Below are positions 8,515 through 17,034 of a stretch of 64,000 nt of DNA, piece by piece. Position 1 is the first letter of the stretch; each line of letters begins with the position of its first letter. The stretch covers positions 19,979-83,978 of the forward strand of contig PXBF01000107.1 in NCBI GenBank assembly GCA_003567005.1. Reading direction: 5' to 3'. The position numbers and the translations under genes were made by a program. Source of the stretch: PVC group bacterium. GTDB lineage: Bacteria; Verrucomicrobiota; Kiritimatiellia; UBA8416. The notes under the pieces were generated by a model. It was not told where the DNA came from and ran no database searches. It was given only the letters and a program-made list of their open reading frames with translations.

Positions 8515-9533
8515 TGTTGCGTTCTCCCTTCTGGCTTGCGCCGATGGCGGGATATACGGATCAGGCGATGCGCCGTGTATTTCGTGGTTTTGGTTCAGGC
8601 CTTTTCTATACAGAGGTGGCTGTTGCGCAGGGCCTCATCAGGCGTTCTGCTCCATCATGGCATTTGTTGGCCTGTGAACCTGAAGAGAGGCCAGTGGCAG
8701 CCCATATATATGGTTCAGACCCTGCAGTAATGGCAGACGCCGCGAGAATGTTGGAAGCAACAGGTCGTTTTGCCGCCGTCGACATAAATTGTGGTTGTCC
8801 TGTGCGCAAAATCGTTGCAAAAGGTGCAGGGGCAGCCTTGATTCGTGATCCTGCACGAATCGGTACAATTGTAAAGGCCGTGGTAGATGCTGTGACGTTG
8901 CCTGTGATGGTAAAAACCAGAATTGGATTTGACGTAGGCTCCCTTCAAATTATGGAAATACTCCGGCATGTAGAAGATGCGGGGGCAGCAGCAATGGCGG
9001 TTCATGGGCGTTTTGCGGACCAACATCACAAGGGGGATGCCGATTGGTCTGTTATTGCTTCCGTAAAGGATGCGGCCACGATTCCGATTATTGGCAATGG
9101 AGGCATTCGAACAGCTAAGCAGGCTGTTTATGCCCTACGGCATTATGGTGTAGATGCTGTTCTATTGGCACGTGGGGCCGTTGGAAATCCGTGGATTTTA
9201 GCGGATGCGGAAAGGCTTTTGCAGCATGAAACGATTCCTGTGCGTGACTACGCTGCGTTACGGGAGGTGATTCACGCGCACTTGGATGCGCTGATTGCAC
9301 TCAAATGCAAAGAACGAGCTTGGCGAAGAAAAAAGCGCATGGACCCAGACCATGCGGCCGCTTTACAATTTCGCTGTCATTTGATCCAATATCTCGCCGG
9401 ACTGGAACACTGGGCTGACATCCGTAGACGTTTCAATGATATTGCCTCCAGTGATGAAATTCGCGAAATGGTTGATGTAGTCATTTCTCGCCAAGCGCAT
9501 CCTTGGCACATCTTGTACCCTTCAAGGGGGTGA
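8514..9533 (+). CDS. dusB: tRNA-dihydrouridine synthase (Dus)
   Basis: A 339-residue TIM-barrel flavoenzyme of the Dus/nifR3 family, which reduces uridines in the tRNA D-loop. It starts MLRSPFWLAPMAGYTD, and includes VDINCGCPVRKIVAKGAGA with the catalytic Cys, then MVKTRIGFD, AMAVHGRFADQ and IPIIGNGGI for FMN and phosphate binding. The C-terminal helical tRNA-binding domain is present. ATG 8514 overlaps the Maf stop as TGATG and gives the normal N-terminus; longer in-frame starts inside maf are rejected. Subtype B is the likeliest by sequence feel, but DusA/B/C cannot be separated firmly here. Confidence 0.92.
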   Translation: MLRSPFWLAPMAGYTDQAMRRVFRGFGSGLFYTEVAVAQGLIRRSAPSWHLLACEPEERPVAAHIYGSDPAVMADAARMLEATGRFAAVDINCGCPVRKIVAKGAGAALIRDPARIGTIVKAVVDAVTLPVMVKTRIGFDVGSLQIMEILRHVEDAGAAAMAVHGRFADQHHKGDADWSVIASVKDAATIPIIGNGGIRTAKQAVYALRHYGVDAVLLARGAVGNPWILADAERLLQHETIPVRDYAALREVIHAHLDALIALKCKERAWRRKKRMDPDHAAALQFRCHLIQYLAGLEHWADIRRRFNDIASSDEIREMVDVVISRQAHPWHILYPSRG

Positions 9534-9822
9534 TTGTTATGAAGGAACAGTCGCACACACAGTAATTCTCTTATTAGACGCAGCTGCCTTTAGGCGGAAT
9601 GGAAAACGGTGTAAAATCGGAGAAAAACCTTTTTGTAGTATTTGCTGTAGCCGGAATCTTCAGGTTTTGGTGCGCACAATGAGAATTGCTGCGTATAACC
9701 CCTTTTTTGCTGTTAAAAGCACTGCGACAATGAAAGGCCAGATAAGAATTGTAGTGTAAAAAACGTTATAAAATATGTAAGGGTAGAGACAATCTGCCGA
9801 TACATGCGAAAGAGGAGCTATG

Positions 9823-10383
9823 ATGAAAAAAATATTAATAATTTATGTGTTCATATTTGCCATGATGCTTAGTAGAGCATCAGCAGATGTAATCAAATCT
9901 ACCATAAGCATACATGCTGGGGTCAATGCTTTTCAACCAGGTTACACGGTTCCAATTGCCTTACGTATTGAAGTGCCGGAAAACTGGTATACGTATGCCG
10001 AGGATCCCGGTGATGCTGGCATGCCACCTAACATCACATTGAATGCGCCGGAAGGTGTCGAAATCGGAGCGTGGCGGTTCCCTCCGCATGAAACTTTTTC
10101 TGATTCTGTTGGCACATACTATGGATTTAAAGAGGAAGTTGTGCTTTTAAACGAAATAACGATACCGGTCGATGTTCCGGATGATGTCCACTTCAAAGGG
10201 ATATTTCATGTTGTGTGGATGATTTGTAAGGATATATGTCTGCCTTTTCAAGATCGTGTTACCCTAACGCTGCCGATGGCCTCTGATGGAGAAGCTGTCG
10301 TGGAAGTAGACGATTGGGATGCTCTACTTGAAGCTGGCGGATGGGCTGACGGAGAAGAGAACGCGGAACGTGCCGCAGATTAA
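9823..10383 (+). CDS. secreted DsbD-alpha-like disulfide domain protein
   Basis: A 186-residue exported protein with a clear signal peptide (about residues 1-21, ending SRASA). The mature part resembles the N-terminal immunoglobulin-like domain of DsbD/ScsB reductases, with GYTVPIALRIEVPENWYTY and the paired-Cys motif WMICKDICLPF, whose two Cys would exchange disulfides. No membrane or thioredoxin domain follows, so only the periplasmic alpha part is present. GAGGAG precedes tandem ATGs; the second (9823) has better spacing. A redoxin gene begins 18 nt downstream, suggesting a shared extracytoplasmic thiol pathway. Partner and electron source are unknown. Confidence 0.8.
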   Translation: MKKILIIYVFIFAMMLSRASADVIKSTISIHAGVNAFQPGYTVPIALRIEVPENWYTYAEDPGDAGMPPNITLNAPEGVEIGAWRFPPHETFSDSVGTYYGFKEEVVLLNEITIPVDVPDDVHFKGIFHVVWMICKDICLPFQDRVTLTLPMASDGEAVVEVDDWDALLEAGGWADGEENAERAAD

Positions 10384-10401
10384 GTGAAAGGGGAAAAAGA
10401 G

Positions 10402-11019
10402 ATGGACGTAAGGAAAATGTTACGTGGTAGCCTGGCAATATTAGCCATTGTGGGGATTCAAGTAGGGACTGCGCAGGCAGCTGTTGAAACAGGAGCTGCG
10501 GCCCCAGACTTTACCCTAACTGATGTTGCGGGTAATGAGCATACGCTACATGATCATCTAGGCAGTATTATTATACTGGAGTGGACCAATTACGATTGTC
10601 CCTTCGTTCGTAAGTTTTACAATCCCGGGGTCATGCAGGAGTGGCAAAAGGCCATGGCTGATCAAGGAATTGTATGGTTAACGATCTGTTCGTCCGCGCC
10701 AGGCACGCAAGGTCATTTCTCCCAAGAAGTCTGGAAACAGCGCATGGAAGATTGGAGTGTTGTTGCGCCCGTTTTGCTAGATGAAAGTGGAGATGTTGGT
10801 CGTGCGTTTGGTGCGCGGGTGACACCGCACATGTATGTCATTGATACCGAGGGGCGTATCGCCTATCAGGGAGCCATCGACAGCATTCGCTCTGTAAATC
10901 CAGATGACATTGAACGAGCCGATAATTATGTCAAGGCTGCTGTAGAAGCTTTGCTTGCTGGAGAGGAAGTCGAAATCACGGATACAACGCCGTACGGTTG
11001 TACGGTAAAATATGAATGA
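10402..11019 (+). CDS. exported redoxin / thioredoxin-like protein
   Basis: A 205-residue AhpC/TSA-type thioredoxin-fold protein with a signal peptide (about residues 1-26, LAILAIVGIQVGTAQA). The mature domain has APDFTLTDVAGNEHTL, then WTNYDCPFVRKFYNP with a single peroxidatic-like Cys rather than CxxC. It also has the cis-Pro loop VTPHMYVID and a C-terminal YGCTVKY that supplies a second possible Cys. This layout is seen in redoxins that reduce peroxides or thiols outside the cytoplasm. ATG 10402 follows AAAGGGGAAAAAGAG and is preferred over the GTG at 10384. It is paired with the upstream DsbD-alpha-like gene, and a terminator follows. Confidence 0.88.
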   Translation: MDVRKMLRGSLAILAIVGIQVGTAQAAVETGAAAPDFTLTDVAGNEHTLHDHLGSIIILEWTNYDCPFVRKFYNPGVMQEWQKAMADQGIVWLTICSSAPGTQGHFSQEVWKQRMEDWSVVAPVLLDESGDVGRAFGARVTPHMYVIDTEGRIAYQGAIDSIRSVNPDDIERADNYVKAAVEALLAGEEVEITDTTPYGCTVKYE

Positions 11020-11044
11020 TAGGTCTCTTTGTGCCATTATTCAG

Positions 11045-11075
11045 AGGCTTGGCCATCAAGGGCCAAGCCTTTTTT
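11045..11075 (+). terminator. Rho-independent terminator after redoxin gene
   Basis: A perfect 10-bp inverted repeat AGGCTTGGCC (11045-11054) and GGCCAAGCCT (11061-11070) with a 6-base loop is followed directly by a T run. It lies 25 nt after the redoxin stop and closes the two-gene unit. Confidence 0.93.
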
Positions 11076-11157
11076 ATGTGCCTGCAGTTCAACAATCAGT
11101 GACTAAGCAGGAAGAAACATCGCGCACCATTTGTGATTTCAAAAGTTTAGCGAATGT

Positions 11158-11439
11158 CTATATTTCGTAATCCGAAACATGTCTTTCTGCCACGCGTGTT
11201 TTGAGAAACTCGACTACCTTTTGGTGTTCAGGATGCACTTTGTATGCTTGTAGGTCATCCCAGGTGGCAAATTCGGTATAGAGAGAAATATCAGCCATTG
11301 GCCCATCAGGTGTATTCGGTATCCCCACGACGATGCGCTTTATTCCCGGCACACGATCTGCTAAAGACGCAAGCTGCGCATGCACAGCTGATAGATCTTC
11401 ACGCTGATGCAGTTTCCACAAAACAATGTGTGTGACCAT
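11158..11439 (-). CDS. Dabb-family alpha/beta-barrel stress protein
   Basis: A 93-residue dimeric alpha-beta barrel (Dabb) protein. It opens MVTHIVLWKL, contains the internal PDGPMADISLYTEFATWDDL and the YKVHPEHQKVVEF signature (HP..H) typical of the family. Dabb proteins include stress-induced plant proteins and small bacterial enzymes; no specific reaction can be assigned. AAGGAGT lies upstream of the ATG. It is the last gene of a compact minus-strand group (xre, CYTH, Dabb) with gaps of about 25 nt. Confidence 0.88.
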   Translation of the reverse strand: MVTHIVLWKLHQREDLSAVHAQLASLADRVPGIKRIVVGIPNTPDGPMADISLYTEFATWDDLQAYKVHPEHQKVVEFLKTRVAERHVSDYEI

Positions 11440-11464
11440 TTGTATGACTCCTTTTTTGGTTTGA

Positions 11465-11944
11465 TTACCACGTTGTATAAGGATGGTATGCCAAATAGAG
11501 GTTGAAGAACCTAGGATCTCCCGTTACTTCCTTTGTCACAAAAGGCGGAATGGATATGCTATCCGTTTCATCTTGCAATTCGATTTCTGCAAGCAGAAGA
11601 CCTTCATTCTTGCCCTTGAATACATCTATTTCCCAGCGGTTTTCTTTGTGATAATATACATAGCGATCTTTGTGAATAGGGGGATGATCGCAGAGGGTCA
11701 TGATTCTTTCTGCGTCGTCGAAAGGTATTTGATACTCAAATTCATGACGCGTATAATGGCCTGATTTTGCTGGTCCTTTTATGGTTATGCATGCACAAGG
11801 TATATTTTTATTTGCGGTTGTTATACGAACGCGAACAGATCGCAAAGGGTTTGCTTGCAGATAGCACTGCTTGATCTTCCCATGATGCTCAAGATCAGCA
11901 GGTAGATCGCATACAAGAAATTTTCGCTCTATTTCAAGTGGCAC
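11465..11944 (-). CDS. CYTH-domain protein (triphosphate tunnel metalloenzyme)
   Basis: A 159-residue CYTH protein. The N-terminus (V)PLEIERKFLV carries the ExExK signature that binds metal and triphosphate. Further tunnel strands are rich in alternating Arg/Lys/Glu (SVRVRITT, CITIKGPAKSG, RHEFEYQI, WEIDVFKG, LLLAEIEL). Bacterial relatives act as inorganic triphosphatases or are of unknown role; adenylate cyclase activity (CyaB) is possible but not implied. The GTG at 11944 places the motif at the canonical N-terminus and has GAGGATC upstream. A TTG six codons earlier is an alternative. Confidence 0.88.
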   Translation of the reverse strand: MPLEIERKFLVCDLPADLEHHGKIKQCYLQANPLRSVRVRITTANKNIPCACITIKGPAKSGHYTRHEFEYQIPFDDAERIMTLCDHPPIHKDRYVYYHKENRWEIDVFKGKNEGLLLAEIELQDETDSISIPPFVTKEVTGDPRFFNLYLAYHPYTTW

Positions 11945-11982
11945 AGGGTTGGTGATCCTCAAGCATTATGTTGCGTTATGCC

Positions 11983-12267
11983 TTACGCATTGCGATTTCT
12001 GTGTGGGCAGTCATTTTTCCCTTCATATAAAAGACTGCAAACAGGTATATCCATGTACTGGGCAATGCGGTCGAGGTTTCTTACAGAAGGAAAGCGTAGT
12101 CCACGCTCCCACTGACTCACCACCGAAACGGACACATCAAGGTCATGCGAAACACGTTTCAAGGGCAGGCCTTCAGCCTTACGCCATAGGCGCAACCTTT
12201 TTCCAAAACGCTCAGCGGTTGATATCTCCAGTCTCTCTTTTGGTTTTTTATCGGAAGAAATTGTCAT
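11983..12267 (-). CDS. XRE-family helix-turn-helix regulator
   Basis: A 94-residue DNA-binding protein with a Cro/C1-type HTH (about residues 20-75): FGKRLRLWRKAEGLPLKRVS, then VSVSVVSQWERGLRFPSV and a leucine-rich closing helix. There is no effector domain, only a short basic Cys/His tail. It is first in a probable operon with the CYTH and Dabb genes and likely autoregulates from the promoter just upstream. AAGGAG precedes its ATG. The controlled genes are unknown. Confidence 0.88.
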   Translation of the reverse strand: MTISSDKKPKERLEISTAERFGKRLRLWRKAEGLPLKRVSHDLDVSVSVVSQWERGLRFPSVRNLDRIAQYMDIPVCSLLYEGKNDCPHRNRNA

Positions 12268-12302
12268 AGTTATCTTGAAACTCCTTTCTATACAATAGGT
12301 GT

Positions 12303-12308
12303 ATTATA
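12303..12308 (-). promoter_or_regulatory. probable -10 element for the xre-CYTH-Dabb operon
   Basis: On the minus strand the sequence reads TTGTATAATAC, giving a perfect TATAAT about 35 nt upstream of the xre ATG. The -35 is weak (CTGGCA or similar, 16 bp away), and an A/T-rich tract lies farther upstream. Weak -35 elements are common at regulated promoters. Confidence 0.55.
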
Positions 12309-12359
12309 CAATATGCACATCATTTGCCAGTTTTTTTTCACAACAAAACAAAAAAACTG

Positions 12360-13130
12360 TTATTTTCGTGGTAATTTTAGCTGGGTCATTTGTATTGCGA
12401 TGTCTCGCGCATGTGGAGAGATATCCATCCATAGGGAGATGAAGTGTCCAATAGCGGTAATACCCGTATCTGAGATGTTCTGATGGCTTTTCATACTGGT
12501 TGCAGGCAAGGGCTTCTGCAGTCGCTGTATCACCTGTAGAAAGCGTAACGTGTCCGTATTTACAGAATAGGTTGTGAAGCCACGATAGGTGTTGCAGGCA
12601 GGACAGATCATTCCGCCCGCTTTTGGAGATAAGAGCGCCGGGTTTTTCGGGGTGCTGCGACAAATGATGCAGTGTTGCAGTTGTGGGGTCGTGCCGTGGA
12701 TCGATAGCAGTTGAAATTCAAACCAAAGCATAAGGGGGATTAGAGATGTTGTGCGCTCCAGTGCCTGTAATGCAAGTATGAGGTTCTGGTATAGAACCGG
12801 ATTTTTTACGCGAGGGAATGTGCCGCTACCCGCTAACAAGCAAAAATAGCTGAGCAAGGCTGTTTTTTGCCATTGTCCTCTCATGTGGCGTCGTGCGGTA
12901 AGTGCGAGGCAGTCTTTAAGGGTGTGTAACCCATTGAGCTCGCGTTCATAGAAGAGTAGCTCGCATACATATCCTAGATCATATTGTCCGCCCCCGACTC
13001 GTTTGGGGCGTTGTGCCCCTTTGATGACGGTTCCGATTTTTCCGTATTCTGGTGTAATCCAAGTTACAATATGGGATGATCCTCCATATGATGCAATACG
13101 GACTGGAATTGCCTCCGTTTTAGCAATCAT
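12360..13130 (-). CDS. recO: DNA repair protein RecO
   Basis: A 256-residue RecO, which loads RecA with RecF and RecR during gap repair and anneals SSB-coated DNA. The N-terminal OB fold starts MIAKTEAIPVRIASYGGSSHIVTWITPEYGKIGTV in pattern, with GAQRPK. The middle helical region and a Cys4 zinc site (CIICRSTPKN then ICPACNTYRG) follow. ATG 13130 overlaps the nth stop as ATGA, and AAAGGAAG precedes it; a longer in-frame start lies inside nth and is rejected. It is the third gene of pyrF-nth-recO. Confidence 0.88.
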   Translation of the reverse strand: MIAKTEAIPVRIASYGGSSHIVTWITPEYGKIGTVIKGAQRPKRVGGGQYDLGYVCELLFYERELNGLHTLKDCLALTARRHMRGQWQKTALLSYFCLLAGSGTFPRVKNPVLYQNLILALQALERTTSLIPLMLWFEFQLLSIHGTTPQLQHCIICRSTPKNPALLSPKAGGMICPACNTYRGFTTYSVNTDTLRFLQVIQRLQKPLPATSMKSHQNISDTGITAIGHFISLWMDISPHARDIAIQMTQLKLPRK

Positions 13131-13798
13131 GCGGGAGGCTTCCTTTTTGCTGTTACGCCAACTTGATTGCAGACTTTTTGAATGGGGCAATCATGACATG
13201 CGGGGGCGCGTGGGGTGCAGCGGGTTTGTCCGAATGCAACGACATAACGGTTCCAACCTTTCCAGTACCGTTTGGGCAATGATTGCCTTAGTTCCATTTC
13301 CGTTTCGTGCGGTGTTTTCGTCTTTACGAGACCAAGTCGATTGCAAATGCGGTGTACATGGATATCTACGCAAATTCCGTAGTCATCGAATGCGGCCGTC
13401 ACAACGAGGTTTGCCGTTTTTCTTCCCACCCCGGGCAACTTGCAAAGTTCTTCAACGGTTTTCGGTACTTCGCCATGATATTGATCCAATAGTACCTGTG
13501 CCATGCTTTTGAGGTGCTTCGCTTTGGTGCGATAAAAGCCGACGGGAAAAATCCATTCTGCGATCGTGTCAACAGGAGCCGCCGCGAGATCAGTTGGAGT
13601 TGTGATATGAGAAAAAAGGCGTTGTACAACGACGGATGTTGTTTCATCTTTGGTGCGGGCGCTAAGAACCGTGGCCACCAGAATGCGAAAGGGGCTACCA
13701 GCTTGCACGCGCATGAATTCTATAACTGGGGCATGTTGCGCTTTGGCATAATGTTCTTTGAGCTTTCGATTGACGTAAGGGATATCCGACACCTTCAT
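13127..13798 (-). CDS. nth: endonuclease III
   Basis: A 223-residue HhH-GPD base-excision glycosylase/AP lyase that removes oxidised pyrimidines. It has the helix-hairpin-helix LPGVGRKTANLVV with catalytic Lys, the FDDYGICVDIHVHRICNRLGL segment with catalytic Asp, and the [4Fe-4S] ligands CTPRAPACHDCPIQKVC (C-x6-C-x2-C-x5-C). It overlaps both pyrF and recO by 4 nt, so the three form one coupled operon. Confidence 0.96.
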   Translation of the reverse strand: MKVSDIPYVNRKLKEHYAKAQHAPVIEFMRVQAGSPFRILVATVLSARTKDETTSVVVQRLFSHITTPTDLAAAPVDTIAEWIFPVGFYRTKAKHLKSMAQVLLDQYHGEVPKTVEELCKLPGVGRKTANLVVTAAFDDYGICVDIHVHRICNRLGLVKTKTPHETEMELRQSLPKRYWKGWNRYVVAFGQTRCTPRAPACHDCPIQKVCNQVGVTAKRKPPA

Positions 13799-14493
13799 GC
13801 TACTGGTTCCGATTGGTGTAATTCGGTCATAATTTGCTCAGCTGCCAGGCCAGGGTTTTCCGCTTCGAGGATGGGGCGTCCTACAACAATATAGGAAGAG
13901 CCATCGGCAACAGCCGTGGCGGGTGTGGCAATGCGTTTTTGGTCTCCAGCTGCGGTGCCAGCGGGGCGGATGCCTGGTGTGATCAGTAGGGGGGCTTGTC
14001 CCAGTTTCTGCCTGAAGCTCCGGGTTTCGAGTGGAGAGCAAACGAGGCCTTGTAAGCCGCTTTTTATTGCGAGTTCGCCTAGTGCAAGAATATGGGTTTG
14101 TAATGTACGCTGTACGCCGATTGTTTCCAAATCCATCTGATCTAGACTGGTTAAGACTGTAACGGCTACGATATTCAAACGGTTGTTTCCTGCCTGAGCG
14201 GCGGCCTCGAGCATCGCTTTTCCTCCACAAGCATGAACGGTAAGCATATCTACGCCGCATGTTGTGGCACTATCAACGGCACGTCCCACGGTCCGTGGAA
14301 TATCATGTAGTTTCAGGTCTAGAAAGACCTTCTTGCCTGCTTGTTTCAAATAGGTAAGCGCTTGGGGACCTGCTGCGGTATATAGTTCAAGTCCCACTTT
14401 GTAAAAACTGACGCTATCAGGGAGCTTCTTTACGATATCCGGTATTTGGTTGGCATTCGGAACATCCAGTGCAACGATTAATTCAGTAGGCAT
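13795..14493 (-). CDS. pyrF: orotidine 5'-phosphate decarboxylase
   Basis: A 232-residue PyrF of type 1, which converts OMP to UMP in the last step of pyrimidine synthesis. It has IVALDVPN at the N-terminus, the catalytic FLDLKLHDIPRTV (Asp-Lys-x-x-Asp), and LITPGIRPAG plus YIVVGRPIL for phosphate binding. AAGGAT lies before the ATG. The stop overlaps nth (ATGA). The upstream intergenic region is shared with a divergent lipoprotein gene and holds the probable promoters. Confidence 0.97.
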   Translation of the reverse strand: MPTELIVALDVPNANQIPDIVKKLPDSVSFYKVGLELYTAAGPQALTYLKQAGKKVFLDLKLHDIPRTVGRAVDSATTCGVDMLTVHACGGKAMLEAAAQAGNNRLNIVAVTVLTSLDQMDLETIGVQRTLQTHILALGELAIKSGLQGLVCSPLETRSFRQKLGQAPLLITPGIRPAGTAAGDQKRIATPATAVADGSSYIVVGRPILEAENPGLAAEQIMTELHQSEPVA

Positions 14494-14645
14494 CTCTAAA
14501 AATCCTTTCTCGATAAGGTTGCCCGTATTGTAGGGGGTCCGGTATCTGGTGTCGAGTTTCAGCTGATCGTCTTTTGGGTAGACACGAGCTATTGTTGTCT
14601 GAGAGTATGCATAAGATTGTGCATTCGTTACCTATTGTCATAAAA

Positions 14646-16049
14646 ATGAAATGTATCATCATCTTTATTAGCATATGTATCATGAGTTCCGGTTGCCGTT
14701 CTCTGCCAGGCAATCGACCGAATGACGGGTATGTTTTGTACATGCAAGCGTGTGAACAGCATGACGCCTTGTATGCGACATTGGATCCTGCCATATGGCA
14801 GGAAATCAGGCGTTTCCGCGATCATGGAGAGCCTATTGGTGCGCCAGCGCAAGCATTTATTGCTGAACATCAGACGATATTTGACATACTTGCAAAGGCG
14901 GCTCAGGTAGATTTTTGGAGTTTGCCCGATATAACAACGTTCTCTGCAGAGACGACATTTCCCTATTTATCGCCGTGGCTGCGTATGAATAACGTTGCAA
15001 CGGTTCATGCCATTGAAATGTATCTTGATGGCAGATCTCACGATGCGCTCTGTTTCTTGTATCCGTTTCATGCGATTGGTCAGCGCGTCTCGAGAGCTGG
15101 TACCTTACTGCATATTTTGATTCATATTTCTTGCAGGAGTATGCAATATCCCGTTTTGGCTGCCTCTATCGACAGTATTCCTGATACATTGCTTGCTCCG
15201 ACCCTTGCGAAATATACGCAGCAATATTTGCAAATACCCAGCATAGATGAAGTAATGGTTGGTGAGCGGCATATGGCCACAAATACGGTTCGAGAGCTAT
15301 TTTCCGACATGCGATTAAAACTATTGCCCTATCACCTGCAGATGATGAAAAACGTAAAACAGGCAGGCGTTGATGAAAAGGTGAGGCAGAAGATGGAGCG
15401 CGGTGCCATTCTTTCTATCGACAACTGGGAGCATGATACACTTAGCGAGCTAAGCAGCATCCATGCGCTTACCATCGAAGGGTTGACAACACGTCCTTCT
15501 GATGAAATGGGCGAATTAGACGATGAAATTGCGGCGGCAGTGGAAGAAATCGGAGGGGATCTCGATATGGATCGCGTTATGTTTGCATGGAAACATGCGA
15601 TAACCAACCAGCAGGAAGGCGTTTTTTCCCTGCAAGATGCAGAGGAACTCCATGCGACTGTTGGTAGAGCTATTTCTTATCAGATCCTTCAGGTTCTCGT
15701 GCCGGTTTCTGGAAAATTCGGGGTACGTTATCGCGAATTTATAGCCTCAGAACGTTTGCTGTTAATACGGCTGGCGGTTCGTTTATATACCCTTGATAAT
15801 GGGCATCCACCCGAGCATCTCCAACAACTTGTCGATTCTGGATATGTTTCGGAAACGATGATTATAGATCCGCTGTCAGGTGTGTTGTTTCTGACCCAAA
15901 CAGATCCGGCCTTTGTCGTATACAGCGTTGGACGGAATTTTTCCGATCATGGTGGTGTTCCTTGGAATCATGACTCTCAGTCAGGTGATGCGATATTGCT
16001 TCCGCTGAAAGACATGTGGCGTAACCGACAGTCGTTTGATGGGATCTGA
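14646..16049 (+). CDS. lipoprotein of unknown function
   Basis: A 467-residue lipoprotein: MKCIIIFISICIMSSGC is a lipobox signal peptide with Cys at residue 17. The mature region is mostly helical without a known catalytic motif. The last 100 residues have a pattern, LAVRLYTLDNGHPPEHLQQLV then IIDPLSGVLF and FVVYSVGRNFSDHGGV, that recurs at the C-termini of secreted proteins in Planctomycetes and Verrucomicrobia and resembles the pilin-like DP..G..Y.YSxG region. ATG 14646 is chosen because it starts the signal peptide; earlier in-frame ATGs lack one. A barrel-like protein gene follows by 19 nt. The function is not known. Confidence 0.75.
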   Translation: MKCIIIFISICIMSSGCRSLPGNRPNDGYVLYMQACEQHDALYATLDPAIWQEIRRFRDHGEPIGAPAQAFIAEHQTIFDILAKAAQVDFWSLPDITTFSAETTFPYLSPWLRMNNVATVHAIEMYLDGRSHDALCFLYPFHAIGQRVSRAGTLLHILIHISCRSMQYPVLAASIDSIPDTLLAPTLAKYTQQYLQIPSIDEVMVGERHMATNTVRELFSDMRLKLLPYHLQMMKNVKQAGVDEKVRQKMERGAILSIDNWEHDTLSELSSIHALTIEGLTTRPSDEMGELDDEIAAAVEEIGGDLDMDRVMFAWKHAITNQQEGVFSLQDAEELHATVGRAISYQILQVLVPVSGKFGVRYREFIASERLLLIRLAVRLYTLDNGHPPEHLQQLVDSGYVSETMIIDPLSGVLFLTQTDPAFVVYSVGRNFSDHGGVPWNHDSQSGDAILLPLKDMWRNRQSFDGI

Positions 16050-16068
16050 TGAGAAGGGTTGAGAGGGA

Positions 16069-16899
16069 ATGGGATTCAAACATGGGACAGAAAGGAAAAT
16101 AGAACAGAGGGGTATTGCGCAGGTGCGTATTGCCTTTATCATAATTCTTGGCTTTTCATTGTTTCATGCTACGGTGCATTCGAGTCAATTGCGTGATTTT
16201 GAATCTTCCGCAACTAGGCGGAATCGGCATCAAGCGGAATCGCGCGGTTGTCTTTTGGGTAGTGCTTTTTCCGATATCATTGCGGATGTAATTGGCGAGA
16301 TCATCATCTCTCCTTTGACCGAAGTAGGTGGAGATATGATGGCGGGCAGTTTGGATCGAGTATCACCAAGTCCCGCACTGGAACATATCGCAGAAGATTG
16401 GGTCCGGCAGGCGGGTGATCCTGATTTACCATTTTTTCGTGCGGATTTGTCTTATCAATATGTTGATGCAAAGCTAGACGGTATTGATAGTCGGATCGAG
16501 ACGGGATATGGACCATGGGCCTTGCAGGTTCGGCACACAAGGTATTCAGAACGTGATCCTGCCGAAACGCTACGTTTGACGAACATACACGGTCTGTTGC
16601 GGTTTTCTTCCGATCAGCGATTTGAGATGGCTATCGGGATGGGGGCTTTACTATTGGATGGAGAGCGAAGCACGAGCGGCTTTTCTGTAACATCCCCACT
16701 GAACTGGTATCCGTATAATAGAATGGTGATTCGCATGGCACCTACGGTGAGTTGGCTTGGGGGACACACTACGCGTGATTATGACATTTCAATCGGTTAT
16801 GTGCGCAGGTATCTGTCTTTGCAGTCTGGTTATCGATGGGTACAAGCAGGCAGAGAGTCTATCCATGGTCCTTATATCGGTTTTAATCTTTACTATTAG
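16069..16899 (+). CDS. putative outer-membrane beta-barrel protein
   Basis: A 276-residue exported protein. The hydrophobic stretch VRIAFIIILGFSLFHATVHS is a signal peptide if the GTG at 16123 is the start, or a slightly internal one if ATG 16069 is used; GAGGG precedes the ATG. The mature half alternates polar and aromatic residues in short strands (FFRADLSYQYVDAKLDG, ALQVRHTRY, YDISIGYVRRYLSLQSGYRW). It ends GPYIGFNLYY, a terminal aromatic as in outer-membrane barrels. Residues about 65-110 (FSDIIADVIGEIIISPLTEVG) are conserved-looking but unrecognised. It pairs with the upstream lipoprotein. The barrel call is moderate. Confidence 0.6.
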   Translation: MGFKHGTERKIEQRGIAQVRIAFIIILGFSLFHATVHSSQLRDFESSATRRNRHQAESRGCLLGSAFSDIIADVIGEIIISPLTEVGGDMMAGSLDRVSPSPALEHIAEDWVRQAGDPDLPFFRADLSYQYVDAKLDGIDSRIETGYGPWALQVRHTRYSERDPAETLRLTNIHGLLRFSSDQRFEMAIGMGALLLDGERSTSGFSVTSPLNWYPYNRMVIRMAPTVSWLGGHTTRDYDISIGYVRRYLSLQSGYRWVQAGRESIHGPYIGFNLYY

Positions 16900-17034
16900 A
16901 GCGCACAGTTGTCTGCCTGTTATCACTCCATGATCCTATATAAGGTTCAGATGTATCATTCTTCCGGTGCCGAACATGGGAAGTACACGTATCGTACAAT
17001 ATGGGAAAACGAGCTCGCGTGCATGTTTTTCGTC

